From Thioclava atlantica (GTDB lineage Bacteria > Pseudomonadota > Alphaproteobacteria > Rhodobacterales > Rhodobacteraceae): a stretch of 64,000 nt of DNA. Shown here piece by piece: positions 1 through 11,649 of this stretch. Location of the stretch: contig NZ_AQRC01000010.1 of assembly GCF_000737065.1 (NCBI RefSeq), positions 62,001-126,000 of the forward strand, given 5' to 3'. Position 1 is the stretch's first letter. Every line of letters starts with the position of its first letter. The position numbers and the translations under genes are program-made. The notes under the pieces are model-generated. The model was not told where the DNA came from and did no database searches. It saw nothing but the letters and a program-made list of their open reading frames with translations.

Positions 1-1440
<1,440 letters not shown>

Positions 1441-1455
1441 GTTTCCCTGATATCC

Positions 1456-1872
1456 TCAAACCGTCGGAATTCCCCGATCCGCGCAGTCGCCGACCGTCAC
1501 CTCAGCGTCGATCGTCTTCAGCCCTTGCGGCAGGGCGGGCGAAATGGTGTAGACCGCATCCGCCCGCCAGATGCCACCCTCTTGCGTTACATTCGTGCGC
1601 ACATGGCGCGCGAACCCGTAGCCGCGGATCAGCGCATATTCCGCTGCCGCGCATCGTGCGTATTCCGTGGCCGCCTCCTCGCCCGCGCCCTCGCCCGACA
1701 GGGCGGCGCGGAACTCCACGAGATCGCTGTCGAGGAGCCGCGTATCGACCCCGCGATAGTCGATCTTCGCGAGATCGGCCTTGGCGCTGTGCCCCTCGCT
1801 CGGCGCGCAGGCCGCCAGCCCGGCCAGAAGGCCGGGAGCGAGCGGGGCGATCCGGGAGAGGTTCGGGGCCAT
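1456..1872 (-). CDS. small putative lipoprotein encoded between nuoG and nuoH
   Basis: A 138-residue protein of no family I recognise. I start it at ATG 1872 (MAPNLSRIAPLAPGLL), 5 bases after the nuoG stop; a longer version from 1929 would run back into nuoG. The N-terminus looks like a lipoprotein signal, with the lipobox-like LLAGLAAC placing the lipidated cysteine near residue 22. The mature part is polar, ends in VGDCADRGIPTV and has further cysteines that could pair in the periplasm. Extra open reading frames at this position are known from Rhodobacter nuo operons. Inference: an envelope protein co-expressed with complex I, possibly unrelated to its activity. Confidence 0.72.
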   Translation of the reverse strand: MAPNLSRIAPLAPGLLAGLAACAPSEGHSAKADLAKIDYRGVDTRLLDSDLVEFRAALSGEGAGEEAATEYARCAAAEYALIRGYGFARHVRTNVTQEGGIWRADAVYTISPALPQGLKTIDAEVTVGDCADRGIPTV

Positions 1873-1877
1873 GCGTC

Positions 1878-3899
1878 TTACTCCGCCGCCACCGGGGCTT
1901 GCGCCCTTGCCTTCGCCAGCGCCGCGCATTCGGCCATCACCACCGAGGCGCGTGCGATCGGGTTGGTGAGGTAGAATTCGCGGATCGGAAGACGGAAGGT
2001 CGCGTTGCCCATGTCGCGCGCGGCGATCGGCTGGACCTCGTTTTCCGGCACCTGGTCGAGCTGCGCGAGAAGCGGCACCGCCTCGACCAGCGCCCGGCGC
2101 AGACCGGCAAGCGTGTCCCAGGGCTGCTTGGCGCCCAGCTCGGCCGAGAGCGCCCGCAGGATCGCCCAGTTCTCCTTCGCCTCGCCGGGCGGGAAGCCCG
2201 CGCGGAAAGCAAGCTGCGGCCGGCCTTCGGTATTCACGAAGAGGCCGTGCTCCTCGGTATAGGCCGCGCCCGGCAGGATCACGTCGGCGCGGTTCGCGCC
2301 GCGATCGCCATGGCTGCCCTGATAGATCACGAAGGGGCCGCCTTCGGCGCGCGGGGTGATTTCCACTTCGTCGGCGCCCATGTTGTAGATCACCTCGGCA
2401 CCATCGATCGCGGCGAGCAGGCCGCCTTCGGTCACCGCGCCCACATCCATCGCGCCCACGCGGGCGGCGGCGGTGTGCAGCACCATCAGCTTGGCGCCCA
2501 TCGCCTCGGCGAGCTTCATCGCATGCGCGAGAACGGCCTCGCCATCGGCCTCGTTCAGCGCGCCCTGCCCCACGATCACCACGCCGCCCTCGACCGGTGC
2601 CGCGTCGGCGACAAGCTTCGAGAGCGCCGCGCGGTCGCTGCCCAGATGCGCATAGTCATAGGTCAGGTCACAGGCTTCGCCGATCACCGAGACATTCGCG
2701 CCCTTGGTCCAGGCCTTGCGGATGCGCGCATTGAGCACCGCGGCCTCGACAGCCGGGTTGGTGCCGATCAGCACGACCTCTTTCGCGCCGTCGAGATCCT
2801 CGATCGCCGCGTTGCCGACATAGCCGTAGCGGTTGCCCGCCGGCAGCCGCGCGCCATCGGTGCGGCATTCCACATTTCCGCCCAGCCCCTCGATGAGCTG
2901 CTTGAGCGAGAAGGCCGCCTCGGTGGAGGCCAGATCGCCCACCAGAGCGGCAACCTTCTTGCCCGTCAGCGCCGCGGCCGCGGCGGCGAGCGCCTCGCCC
3001 CAGCTTGCGGGCTTGAGCTTGCCGTCAACGCGGATATAGGGCCGGTCGAGACGCTGGCGGCGCAGGCCATCCCAGACGAAGCGGGTCTTGTCGGAGATCC
3101 ACTCCTCGTTCACCCCGTCATGGTTGCGCGGCAGGATGCGCATCACTTCGCGGCCCTTCGTGTCGACGCGGATGCTGCTGCCCACCGCATCCATCACGTC
3201 GATGGACTCGGTCTTGGTCAGCTCCCACGGACGCGCGGTGAAGGCATAGGGTTTCGAGACCAGCGCGCCGACCGGGCACAGGTCGATGATGTTGCCCTGC
3301 AGATTGCTGTCGAGCGTCATGTTGAGATAGTTCGAGATCTCCGCATCCTCGCCACGCCCGGTCTGGCCCATCTGGGTGATGCCCGCGACTTCGGTGGTGA
3401 AGCGCACGCAGCGGGTGCAGGAGATGCAGCGCGTCATGTGGGTCTCGACCAGCGGGCCGAGATTGAGCTCGGTCGCGGCGCGCTTGGGCTCGCGGTAGCG
3501 CGAGAAATCCACCCCGTAAGCCATTGCCTGATCTTGCAGATCGCATTCGCCGCCCTGATCGCAGATCGGGCAGTCGAGCGGGTGGTTGATGAGCAGGAAT
3601 TCCATCACCCCCTCGCGGGCCTTCTTGACCATCGGCGAGTTCGTCTTGATCACCGGCGGCTGGCCTTCGGGACCGGGGCGCATGTCGCGCACCTGCATCG
3701 CGCAGGAAGCGGCGGGCTTGGGCGGGCCGCCCACGACTTCCACCAGGCACATCCGGCAGTTGCCCGCGATCGAGAGCCGCTCGTGATAGCAGAAGCGCGG
3801 CACTTCGATCCCGGCCTGTTCGCACGCCTGAATCAGCGTCAGGTTGGGGTCAACCTCGACCTCGTGGCCGTCGATGATGATCTTTCTCAGGTCAGCCAT
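1878..3899 (-). CDS. nuoG: NADH-quinone oxidoreductase subunit G
   Basis: The largest peripheral-arm subunit (673 residues), carrying clusters N1b, N4 and N5. Visible ligands are the N-terminal 2Fe-2S set ([15 protein letters not shown], residues about 37-51), the His-containing N5 motif in [19 protein letters not shown] near residue 106, and the N4 motif [10 protein letters not shown] near 158 with LCPVGAL near 208. The C-terminal half is the degenerate molybdopterin-oxidoreductase fold. It lacks the extra N7 cysteine cluster of the E. coli type, consistent with Rhodobacter and mitochondria. It starts at ATG 3899, downstream of the second small lipoprotein gene. Confidence 0.97.
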   Translation of the reverse strand: MADLRKIIIDGHEVEVDPNLTLIQACEQAGIEVPRFCYHERLSIAGNCRMCLVEVVGGPPKPAASCAMQVRDMRPGPEGQPPVIKTNSPMVKKAREGVMEFLLINHPLDCPICDQGGECDLQDQAMAYGVDFSRYREPKRAATELNLGPLVETHMTRCISCTRCVRFTTEVAGITQMGQTGRGEDAEISNYLNMTLDSNLQGNIIDLCPVGALVSKPYAFTARPWELTKTESIDVMDAVGSSIRVDTKGREVMRILPRNHDGVNEEWISDKTRFVWDGLRRQRLDRPYIRVDGKLKPASWGEALAAAAAALTGKKVAALVGDLASTEAAFSLKQLIEGLGGNVECRTDGARLPAGNRYGYVGNAAIEDLDGAKEVVLIGTNPAVEAAVLNARIRKAWTKGANVSVIGEACDLTYDYAHLGSDRAALSKLVADAAPVEGGVVIVGQGALNEADGEAVLAHAMKLAEAMGAKLMVLHTAAARVGAMDVGAVTEGGLLAAIDGAEVIYNMGADEVEITPRAEGGPFVIYQGSHGDRGANRADVILPGAAYTEEHGLFVNTEGRPQLAFRAGFPPGEAKENWAILRALSAELGAKQPWDTLAGLRRALVEAVPLLAQLDQVPENEVQPIAARDMGNATFRLPIREFYLTNPIARASVVMAECAALAKARAQAPVAAE

Positions 3900-3968
3900 G
3901 GCTATCCGTCACTCTGCTTCGGGCGCAAGGGCCCTGCCCCGGCGCGGTTATTCCAGTTGCGGGCGCGC

Positions 3969-4265
3969 TCAGGCGCAGCCCCGGGGGAAGATCCACGCGC
4001 CTTCCCGGTATCTGTCGTCGATCGACGAGGCCACCGCCCCGCCGCAGATCGCATTCGCGGCGCGCTTGGCCTCGGCCCCCTCGTCATAGGCGAAAGGCGT
4101 CGCATCGCGGGTCACGACAAGCGCCCCTGCCGCATCTTGCGCGGCCGTGTAGCCGACGATCGGCGTCAGGCGTTCGGGGCCTTTCGAGGCCTCGTTGCCG
4201 CCCGGCACCGCCGCGCAACCCGCCAGCGCCAGCGCGCCGGCCGATATGACGCCCGCACGCATCAT
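3969..4265 (-). CDS. small putative lipoprotein encoded between nuoF and nuoG
   Basis: A 98-residue product with a lipoprotein signal: [17 protein letters not shown] puts the lipobox LAGC at about residues 14-17. The start codon at 4265 overlaps the nuoF stop in an ATGA arrangement, so the gene is translationally coupled to nuoF; a second ATG at 4262 is the alternative. The mature part is short and polar, contains [19 protein letters not shown] and two further cysteines (ICGG near 74, a Cys just before the C-terminus), and has no domain I recognise. It is a second lipoprotein in the same operon, unrelated in sequence to the one between nuoG and nuoH. Confidence 0.72.
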   Translation of the reverse strand: MMRAGVISAGALALAGCAAVPGGNEASKGPERLTPIVGYTAAQDAAGALVVTRDATPFAYDEGAEAKRAANAICGGAVASSIDDRYREGAWIFPRGCA

Positions 4266-5557
4266 TCCGCGGCCATCGCCCCCATGCGTCCGGTCTTGCG
4301 GGCCTTGATGCGGTCTTCGATCTCTTCGCGGAAGTGACGGATCAGGCCCTGGATCGGCCAGGCGGCCGCGTCGCCCAATGCGCAGATCGTGTGGCCTTCG
4401 ACCTGTTTGGTCACGTCGAAGAGCATGTCGATCTCTTCGATCTCGGCCTCGCCGCGCACGAGGCGGTCCATCACCCGCATCATCCAGCCGGTACCTTCGC
4501 GGCACGGCGTGCACTGGCCGCAGCTCTCATGCTTGAAGAACTTGGCCAGACGCCAGATCGCCTTGATGACGTCGGTCTGCTGGTCCATCACGATCATGCA
4601 GGCGGTGCCGAAGGAGGACTTCAGCTCGCGCATGCCGTCGTAATCCATGATCGCGTCTTCGCACAGATGCGCGGGCAGGACCGGGCAGGATGCGCCGCCC
4701 GGAATGACGGCCTTGAGGTTCTTCCAGCCACCACGCACGCCGCCGCCATGCTTCTCGATGAGTTCCTTCATCGAGATCGACATGCTCTCCTCGATGACGC
4801 AGGGCGTGTTCACATGGCCCGACATCGCAAACAGCTTCACGCCGGTATTGTTCGGCCGGCCGAAGGAGGCGTACCAATCCGCGCCGCGGCGCAGGATCGT
4901 CGGGACAACGGCGATGGATTCGACGTTGTTCACCGTGGTCGGGCAGCCATAGAGGCCCGCGCCGGCCGGGAATGGCGGCTTCATGCGCGGCATGCCCTTC
5001 TTGCCTTCGAGGCTTTCCAGAAGCGCGGTTTCCTCGCCGCAGATATAGGCGCCCGCGCCATGCGCGAGATAGACGTCGAAATCGAAGCCCGATTTGCAGG
5101 CGTTCTTGCCGATCAGCCCGTCTTCATAGGCTTCGTCGATCGCGCGCTGCAGCGCTTCCTTCTCGCGGATATATTCGCCGCGGATGTAGATATAGGCGGC
5201 CGCCGCCCCCATCGCGAAGCCGGCGATCAGCGCGCCTTCGACCAGCGTATGCGCGTCGTGGCGCATGATCTCGCGGTCCTTGCAGGTCGCGGGCTCGGAT
5301 TCGTCGGCATTGATCGCGAGATAGGCCGGGCGGCCATCGCTCTCTTTCGGCATGAAGGACCATTTCAGCCCCGTCGGGAAGCCCGCGCCGCCGCGGCCGC
5401 GCAGCCCCGAGGCCTTGACCTGATCGATGATCCAATCGCGGCCCTTCGACAGGATTTCGCCGGTTCCGTCCCAATGGCCGCGCGCCTTGGCGCCCGCCAG
5501 AGAGCGGTCATGCATCCCGTAGATATTGGTGAAGATCCGGTCCTGATCCTTCAGCAT
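4262..5557 (-). CDS. nuoF: NADH-quinone oxidoreductase subunit F
   Basis: NADH- and FMN-binding subunit of complex I, where NADH is oxidised and electrons pass to cluster N3. The 431-residue protein shows the FMN/NADH loop [16 protein letters not shown] (about residues 60-75), the [13 protein letters not shown] segment near 180, and the N3 ligands [12 protein letters not shown] near 350 with a fourth Cys in HTICALGDA near 395. ATG 5557 has a GAGGGA ribosome site six bases upstream. The stop overlaps the start of the following lipoprotein gene. Confidence 0.98.
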   Translation of the reverse strand: MLKDQDRIFTNIYGMHDRSLAGAKARGHWDGTGEILSKGRDWIIDQVKASGLRGRGGAGFPTGLKWSFMPKESDGRPAYLAINADESEPATCKDREIMRHDAHTLVEGALIAGFAMGAAAAYIYIRGEYIREKEALQRAIDEAYEDGLIGKNACKSGFDFDVYLAHGAGAYICGEETALLESLEGKKGMPRMKPPFPAGAGLYGCPTTVNNVESIAVVPTILRRGADWYASFGRPNNTGVKLFAMSGHVNTPCVIEESMSISMKELIEKHGGGVRGGWKNLKAVIPGGASCPVLPAHLCEDAIMDYDGMRELKSSFGTACMIVMDQQTDVIKAIWRLAKFFKHESCGQCTPCREGTGWMMRVMDRLVRGEAEIEEIDMLFDVTKQVEGHTICALGDAAAWPIQGLIRHFREEIEDRIKARKTGRMGAMAAE

Positions 5558-5567
5558 ATCGCTTCCC

Positions 5568-5783
5568 TCACTTGCCGGAGCCCCGGCGCCAGATGCGCCA
5601 GACCAGAGCCAGCGCGTAGATATAGGCGGCCAGCGCCGCGAAATCGCCGAGCAGCGCCACCTGCGCCGACCAGCCTTGTTGTCTTCCGACCCATTGCAGG
5701 GCGAGCCAGAGAACCGTCGTGAGGGCGATGATCAGGGCCGCCTTGCGCCCCTCTCGCCGATCCGTGTCACGGTTCTCGCTCAT
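5568..5783 (-). CDS. DUF5337-like small membrane protein in nuo operon
   Basis: A 71-residue protein with a charged N-terminus ([15 protein letters not shown]), two predicted membrane helices (about residues 14-33 and 43-62) and a basic tail. Size, layout and position match small proteins annotated DUF5337 in Rhodobacteraceae nuo operons; that assignment is from memory of the family and was not searched. It lies 10 bases before nuoF and 10 bases after the helix-hairpin-helix gene, inside the operon. A role as an assembly or accessory factor of complex I is possible but unproven. Confidence 0.72.
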   Translation of the reverse strand: MSENRDTDRREGRKAALIIALTTVLWLALQWVGRQQGWSAQVALLGDFAALAAYIYALALVWRIWRRGSGK

Positions 5784-5793
5784 TTACCCCCGC

Positions 5794-6585
5794 TCAGTAG
5801 TCGTTCGTCTTTGCCCGCTCGAGGAAGGCATCCATGCCGTCCTCGACGATGATCCGGGCCTGCGAGACCCATTTGTCTCGGGTGCAGCGCCCCTTGAAGC
5901 GCGGCACGTTCTGATCCGCATAGGCCACTTCCTCGGGGCCCCATTTCGCGATCTGGTCGAAATGGTAGATGCCCCAGCCATTGAGCGTCTCTTCGAGTTT
6001 CGGCCCGATGCCCTCGATCTTCTTCAGATCGTCGGCCCCGGCCTTGCGCGGTGCCTTGAGCCCGCGCGGTTTCTTTCCGGGCCCCTCGGCCGCGGCAGGC
6101 TGCCCCACAGCCGGTGCGGCGGCTTTCGGAGCGGTTTCTTCGACCGGCGCGGGCTTGGCCGCCTCGGCCTTCACCTCGACCTGAGGCGCTTCCGCCGCAG
6201 CAGGCGCCGGCGCGGGCGCGGGTTTCGGTTCGGGCGCAGGTTGCGCAGCCGCTGCGGGTTCGGAGGCCGGAACCGCAGCCGCGGCCTGCGCGTGGGCCGC
6301 CGCGCCTTCGGGCGATTGCGCGTTGAAGGTCTCGACCGGGCTTTCGGGGATGGCGGGCTCCTTCGCAGGCGCGGACGAGGGGCGCGCCGCTTCGGGCACG
6401 TCGCGGCCCGTGCAGAAGGCCCAGATCAGGAAGCCGCCGAACAGCAGGACGGTGAGCAGCCCCATGAAGACCGCCACATAGAACGGCTCATGTGCCACGA
6501 CCATGAGGAACACGGCCACGATAAGCCCCGTGATCCCCGCCCAGATCCCCGCCTTTCCGCGGCAGCCTTGCATCTGATCTCCCAT
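5794..6585 (-). CDS. membrane-anchored helix-hairpin-helix protein related to the NuoE C-terminus
   Basis: A 263-residue protein. ATG 6585 was chosen because GGAG lies eight bases upstream; a GTG at 6594 is the alternative. Two hydrophobic segments (about residues 13-33 and 38-60) are followed by a long low-complexity Ala/Pro/Glu linker (about 65-180). The C-terminal domain starts near GADDLKKIEGIGPKLE and continues through YHFDQIAKWG and FKGRCTRDKWVSQAR. The same domain closes the neighbouring NuoE, with about half the residues identical by eye. GxGPKLE is a helix-hairpin-helix signature. Inference: a membrane-bound paralogue of the NuoE tail, perhaps helping complex I assembly or docking. 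Confidence 0.82.
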   Translation of the reverse strand: MGDQMQGCRGKAGIWAGITGLIVAVFLMVVAHEPFYVAVFMGLLTVLLFGGFLIWAFCTGRDVPEAARPSSAPAKEPAIPESPVETFNAQSPEGAAAHAQAAAAVPASEPAAAAQPAPEPKPAPAPAPAAAEAPQVEVKAEAAKPAPVEETAPKAAAPAVGQPAAAEGPGKKPRGLKAPRKAGADDLKKIEGIGPKLEETLNGWGIYHFDQIAKWGPEEVAYADQNVPRFKGRCTRDKWVSQARIIVEDGMDAFLERAKTNDY

Positions 6586-6633
6586 TCCCGTCACTCCATT
6601 TCCCCAACCTTGGGGGTCCCCGTTACCGTTGAT

Positions 6634-7857
6634 TTACTCGTAGATACCGTCTTTCTTCGCGCGGGCCGAAAACTCGGTCTCTTCCCCGCTGGCCAGTTTC
6701 TTCGCCTGGCCGATCCAGTTGTCGCGGCTCGCACGGCCCTTGAAGCCCTCGAGGTTCGCGTCGACCCAGGCGAGTTCCGTCTCGCTCCAGGCCGCGATCT
6801 GATCGAAGTGATAGAGCCCCATCGCGTTGAGCATCTGCTCGAGCTTCGGCCCGACCCCCCTGATCAGTTTCAAATCGTCCGCCCCACCCTCGCGCGGAGC
6901 ATCGAGCATCGCGGGCTTCTCGCCGGTGGCGGCAGCTTCGTCGGCGCTCACGCCCTTGGGCTCGGATTTCGAACGCGGCTTGGCCTTCGAGGCGGCCTGC
7001 GCCTCGGCCTCGGTCACGCCGGTCTTGTCGGCGGGCTTGCCCGCGGCGGGTTTGGCCTCGGTCTTCTTGGCGGCCTTGCGGGCCTCGTCCTGCTGCGCGG
7101 CCGAACGGGGGCGTTCGGTGCCCATGGTACCGATCGGGCCGTGCTGGCCCGAGCTCTGCCACGGCGCGGTGAGCGGCACTTCGGTCCCGTCGATGCGCTT
7201 GATCGTGTCACCGATCGACACCGCGAGCGCGACGGAGCCGTTATGCTCTTCCTTCGCGCCGCCCGTTTCGGAACAGGCGGTCAGACCGGTCGCGGGCTCC
7301 GAGGAGAACCGCCCCGTCTGCGACCCGGGACGCGGCACCTTGCCCTCGGCCATCTGGTCGATGATCTCGGCCAGACGCTCTTCGGTCAGATCCTCGTAGT
7401 AATCCTTGCCGACCTGCATCATCGGCGCGTTCGCGCAGGCGCCGAGGCATTCCACCTCTTCCCACGAGAATTTGCCGTCCGCGGAAAGCTGGTGCGGTTC
7501 GGGCGCGATCTTCTTCTTGCACACGCCGATCAGGTCCTCGGCGCCGCAGATCATGCACGAGGTCGTGCCGCAGATCTGCAGATGCGCCACCGAGCCGACC
7601 GGGGCGAGCTGGAACATGAAGTAGAAGGTCGCCACTTCGAGCGCCCGCATATAGGGCAAGTCGAGCATGTCCGCGACATATTCGATCGCCGGGCGGCTCA
7701 GCCAACCCTCCTGTTCCTGAGCACGGAACAGGAGCGGGATGATGGCGCTGGCCTGACGGCCCACCGGGTATTTCGTGATCTGCGCCTGGGCCCATTCGAG
7801 ATTGGCGGGCGTGAATTCGAAACTGTCGGGTTGCTCGGGATGCAAACGACGGAGCAT
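6634..7857 (-). CDS. nuoE: NADH-quinone oxidoreductase subunit E with C-terminal helix-hairpin-helix extension
   Basis: Subunit E carries the 2Fe-2S cluster N1a next to the NADH/FMN subunit. The thioredoxin-like domain (residues 1 to about 160) has the four ligands C96, C101, C137 and C141 ([10 protein letters not shown] and CLGACANAP). At 407 residues it is more than twice the length of the classic subunit: a polar linker rich in Ala, Lys and Glu (about 170-325) leads to a C-terminal domain with [16 protein letters not shown] and [11 protein letters not shown]. Long NuoE proteins of this kind occur in Rhodobacteraceae. Its ATG shares one base with the nuoD stop (TAATG). Confidence 0.95.
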   Translation of the reverse strand: MLRRLHPEQPDSFEFTPANLEWAQAQITKYPVGRQASAIIPLLFRAQEQEGWLSRPAIEYVADMLDLPYMRALEVATFYFMFQLAPVGSVAHLQICGTTSCMICGAEDLIGVCKKKIAPEPHQLSADGKFSWEEVECLGACANAPMMQVGKDYYEDLTEERLAEIIDQMAEGKVPRPGSQTGRFSSEPATGLTACSETGGAKEEHNGSVALAVSIGDTIKRIDGTEVPLTAPWQSSGQHGPIGTMGTERPRSAAQQDEARKAAKKTEAKPAAGKPADKTGVTEAEAQAASKAKPRSKSEPKGVSADEAAATGEKPAMLDAPREGGADDLKLIRGVGPKLEQMLNAMGLYHFDQIAAWSETELAWVDANLEGFKGRASRDNWIGQAKKLASGEETEFSARAKKDGIYE

Positions 7858-9101
7858 TAGCGGTCAACCTCCCCGAACACGATGTCCATCGTGCCGATGA
7901 TTGCAGAAACGTCGGCGAGCATGTGGCCCTTGGCGACGTGATCCATGGATTGCAGATGCAGGAAACCCGGCGCGCGGATCTTGGCGCGATAGGGTTTGTT
8001 CGTGCCGTCGGCCACCAGATAGACGCCGAACTCGCCCTTGGGCGCCTCGACCGCGGCGTAGACCTCGCCCGCGGGAACGTGGAAGCCCTCGGTGTAAAGC
8101 TTGAAGTGGTGGATCAGGCTCTCCATCGAGGTCTTCATGTCGCCCCGCGACGGCGGGGTGATCTTGCCGCGCGCCAGAACGTCGCCCTGGTTCTCGGGCA
8201 TCCGGAGCTTTTCGATCGCCTGAAGGACGATCTTCGTCGACTCGCGCATCTCCGCCATGCGGCACAGATAACGGTCGTAGCAGTCACCGTTCTTGCCGAC
8301 GGGGATCTGGAAGTCGAACTCGTCGTAGCATTCATAGGGCTGCGCGCGGCGCAGATCCCAGGCGAGGCCCGAGCCGCGCACCATCACGCCCGAATAGCCC
8401 CATTGCTGGATCTCTTCTTCCGAGATGATGCAGATATCGACGTTGCGCTGCTTGAAGATCCGGTTCTCGGTCAGCAGCCCCTCGATATCGTCGAGCAGTT
8501 TCGGGAAGCGGCCGCAGAATTCCTCGATATCGTCGAGCAGCTTCGGCGGCAGATCCTGGTGAACGCCGCCGGGCCGGAAATAGGCCGAGTGCAGGCGTGC
8601 GCCACAGGCGCGCTCGTAGAAGACCATCAGCTCTTCGCGCGCCTCGAAGCCCCAGAGCGGCGGCGTGAGCGCGCCCACGTCCATCGCCTGCGTGGTGACG
8701 TTGAGAAGGTGGTTCAGGATCCGGCCGATCTCGGAATAGAGCACGCGGATCAGCGAGCCCCGGCGCGGCACGACGGTGCCGGTCAGACGCTCGATCGCGA
8801 GGCACCACGCATGTTCCTGGTTCATCGGCGCCACGTAGTCGAGGCGGTCGAAATAGGGCAGGTTCTGCAGGTAGGTGCGGCTCTCCATCAGCTTCTCGGT
8901 GCCGCGATGGAGCAACCCGATATGCGGGTCGGCGCGTTCGACGATCTCGCCGTCGAGCTCGAGCACCATGCGCAGCACGCCATGCGCCGCGGGGTGCTGC
9001 GGACCGAAGTTGATGTTGAAGTTGCGGATGCGCTGCTCGTCGGTCAGCTGGTCGCGCGAGCCGTCATCATAGACATTGTTACGGATATCGCCGTCCATCA
9101 T
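7857..9101 (-). CDS. nuoD: NADH-quinone oxidoreductase subunit D
   Basis: The 49-kDa-type subunit of complex I (414 residues), which with NuoB forms the quinone-reduction site near cluster N2 and descends from hydrogenase large subunits. The N-terminal [21 protein letters not shown] carries the conserved His loop; [12 protein letters not shown] follows near residue 82. C and D are separate genes here, not fused as in some enterobacteria. The start ATGATG at 9101 overlaps the nuoC stop by four bases, indicating translational coupling. Confidence 0.98.
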   Translation of the reverse strand: MMDGDIRNNVYDDGSRDQLTDEQRIRNFNINFGPQHPAAHGVLRMVLELDGEIVERADPHIGLLHRGTEKLMESRTYLQNLPYFDRLDYVAPMNQEHAWCLAIERLTGTVVPRRGSLIRVLYSEIGRILNHLLNVTTQAMDVGALTPPLWGFEAREELMVFYERACGARLHSAYFRPGGVHQDLPPKLLDDIEEFCGRFPKLLDDIEGLLTENRIFKQRNVDICIISEEEIQQWGYSGVMVRGSGLAWDLRRAQPYECYDEFDFQIPVGKNGDCYDRYLCRMAEMRESTKIVLQAIEKLRMPENQGDVLARGKITPPSRGDMKTSMESLIHHFKLYTEGFHVPAGEVYAAVEAPKGEFGVYLVADGTNKPYRAKIRAPGFLHLQSMDHVAKGHMLADVSAIIGTMDIVFGEVDR

Positions 9102-9709
9102 TTCGCCTCTCCCTTCTCGTCACCCGGAAGGATGTATTTCGCGCCCTCCCAGGGGGAGAGGAAATCGAACTGCCGATATTCCTGCGTGAGTTTCACCGGC
9201 TCGTAGACGACGCGCTTGAGAACCTCGTCGTAGCGCACTTCGACATAGCCGGTGGTCGGGAAGTCCTTGCGCAGCGGATGGCCGCGGAAGCCGTAATCGG
9301 TAAGCAGGCGGCGCAGATCCGGGTGCCCCGAGAAGAGGATCCCGAACATGTCGAACACCTCGCGTTCGAACCAGTTCGCGCATGGGTGAATGCCCACGAT
9401 CGAGGGCACCATGTCCTCTTCGCGGATCGGGGTTTTCACCCGGATGCGCTGGTTGCGATACATCGACAGGAAGTGCCAGACCACGTCGAAGCGCTGCGGG
9501 CGCTCGGGCCAGTCCACCGCCGTGATGTCGACCAGCGACGAGAACAGGCAGTTCGGATCGTCGCGCAGGAATTCCACGAACCCCGTGACCGACTGGGTGG
9601 TGATCGTGATCGTCAGCTCGCCATAGGCGATCTCGGTCGAGACCACGTCCTCGGGACGCTTCATCTCGATATGGGCGGCCAGTTCCTGAAGGGCATTCAC
9701 GTCCATCAT
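9098..9709 (-). CDS. nuoC: NADH-quinone oxidoreductase subunit C
   Basis: The 30-kDa-type peripheral-arm subunit (203 residues) that packs against NuoD. The family signature is near residues 120-150: [20 protein letters not shown] followed by [17 protein letters not shown]. Two adjacent ATG codons (9709 and 9706) follow a GAGAGG ribosome site; the first is used here. It lies about ten bases downstream of nuoB and overlaps the nuoD start by four bases. Confidence 0.97.
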   Translation of the reverse strand: MMDVNALQELAAHIEMKRPEDVVSTEIAYGELTITITTQSVTGFVEFLRDDPNCLFSSLVDITAVDWPERPQRFDVVWHFLSMYRNQRIRVKTPIREEDMVPSIVGIHPCANWFEREVFDMFGILFSGHPDLRRLLTDYGFRGHPLRKDFPTTGYVEVRYDEVLKRVVYEPVKLTQEYRQFDFLSPWEGAKYILPGDEKGEAK

Positions 9710-9718
9710 CGCCTCTCC

Positions 9719-10608
<890 letters not shown>

Positions 10609-10663
10609 GGGCTTTGGCTCCCTAAGATCGCGACGCATCGTCGCGCAGGTTCCGGCTAGGGGA

Positions 10664-10692
10664 GCAATAGACCCGTGCCCCGGGCGGGTCAA
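10664..10692 (-). promoter_or_regulatory. predicted sigma-70 promoter of the nuo operon
   Basis: Read on the minus strand, TTGACC (10692-10687) is followed after exactly 17 bases by TATTGC (10669-10664). The start site would fall near 10657, giving a leader of about 50 bases before the nuoA ATG at 10608. It is directly abutted upstream by a perfect 8-bp dyad. The -10 match is only moderate, as is usual in this group. Confidence 0.5.
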
Positions 10693-10720
10693 CCGAGGCG
10701 GTGCGGGAAAATCGCCTCGG
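10693..10720 (-). promoter_or_regulatory. inverted repeat abutting the nuo promoter
   Basis: CCGAGGCG and CGCCTCGG form a perfect 8-bp inverted repeat with a 12-base spacer. It touches the upstream edge of the predicted nuo -35 box. Such a placement suits an activator site; it could also form a hairpin in RNA reading through from the upstream region, but no T-run follows. Confidence 0.35.
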
Positions 10721-10866
10721 AGCGGGTCCGAAAGCGATTTTGTATACCGATGCATGCGATTTGAGACCGAACTGCGACGATGCGTCCTAGTTCATGCGTT
10801 TCCTGCATCGATTATGCATTTTTCCAAGCGGTCAAAACGGTTTGGCCGCGCAGGTTCCGCACAGAA

Positions 10867-11649
10867 TCACCGTTTCCAGTTCGGCTCGCGCTTCTCGAAG
10901 AAGGCCGCGATGCCCTCTGCGGATTCCTCCGACTCCCACCGCGTCACCAGCGCCTCGACCGTCATGTCGATGGTGGTGGTGTCGATCCGCGGCCCGAGCG
11001 CGCGCACCAGCGCCTTCGCCTCGGCCACCGCCCCGGGCGCACAGGCGAGATAGGGTTCGGCCTCGGCCATCACCGCCGCGTCGAGATCTTCCGCTGCCAC
11101 GACCTTCGCCAGCAGGCCGAGATCGCGCGCTTCCTGCGCGTCGAAAAGACGTGCGGACATGAAGACCCGGCGCGCCCGCGCCTCGCCCATCCGCGCCACG
11201 ACATAGGGAGAGATCGTCGCGGGCGTCAGGCCGAGCTTCGTCTCGGTCAGCCCGAAGCGCGCGCCCTCGGCGCCCACCGCGACATCACAGACCGACATCA
11301 TCCCGATCCCGCCGCCGAAAGCATTGCCCTGCACCCGCCCGATCACCGGCTTGGGACAAGTATTGAGCGCATTGAGCATCCCCGCGAGCTTGCGTGCACC
11401 CGCCGCGCGTTCCTCGGCCCCCGCCGCGATCTGCGCCTGCATCCATTTCAGATCGCCCCCGGCGCAGAAACTGCGGCCCTCGGCGTCGAGGATGACCACG
11501 CGCACCTCCGCGTCCTCGCCGAGCGCTCCGATGCCCCGGGTGATCTCATCCATCATCTGTTCGGAAAGCGCGTTGTGCTTCTCCGAGCGCGCGAGCGTCA
11601 GCCGCGCGATCCCGCGGTCGTCCTTGCCGATCCGGATCGTCTCAAACAT
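10867..11649 (-). CDS. liuC: enoyl-CoA hydratase/isomerase family, probable methylglutaconyl-CoA hydratase
   Basis: A 260-residue crotonase-fold protein. Oxyanion-hole segments are visible as RSFCAGGDLKWMQ (near residue 60) and NAFGGGIGMMSVCD (near 108), followed by FGLTETKLGLTPATISPYV, where hydratases carry catalytic acids. The family alone does not give the substrate. Position as last gene of an operon holding isovaleryl-CoA dehydrogenase, methylcrotonyl-CoA carboxylase and HMG-CoA lyase implies hydration of 3-methylglutaconyl-CoA to HMG-CoA. It overlaps the HMG-CoA lyase stop by 8 bases. Confidence 0.86.
   Translation of the reverse strand: MFETIRIGKDDRGIARLTLARSEKHNALSEQMMDEITRGIGALGEDAEVRVVILDAEGRSFCAGGDLKWMQAQIAAGAEERAAGARKLAGMLNALNTCPKPVIGRVQGNAFGGGIGMMSVCDVAVGAEGARFGLTETKLGLTPATISPYVVARMGEARARRVFMSARLFDAQEARDLGLLAKVVAAEDLDAAVMAEAEPYLACAPGAVAEAKALVRALGPRIDTTTIDMTVEALVTRWESEESAEGIAAFFEKREPNWKR

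Noticed and set aside
7014-7211. Small minus-strand frames inside nuoE and similar sub-frames elsewhere
   Set aside because: They are out-of-frame shadows of longer genes with clear motifs and lack ribosome sites.
10807-10835. A TTGACC box upstream of nuo as the main promoter
   Set aside because: No acceptable -10 hexamer lies 16-18 bases away; the pair at 10692/10664 has a 17-base spacer and is closer to the gene.
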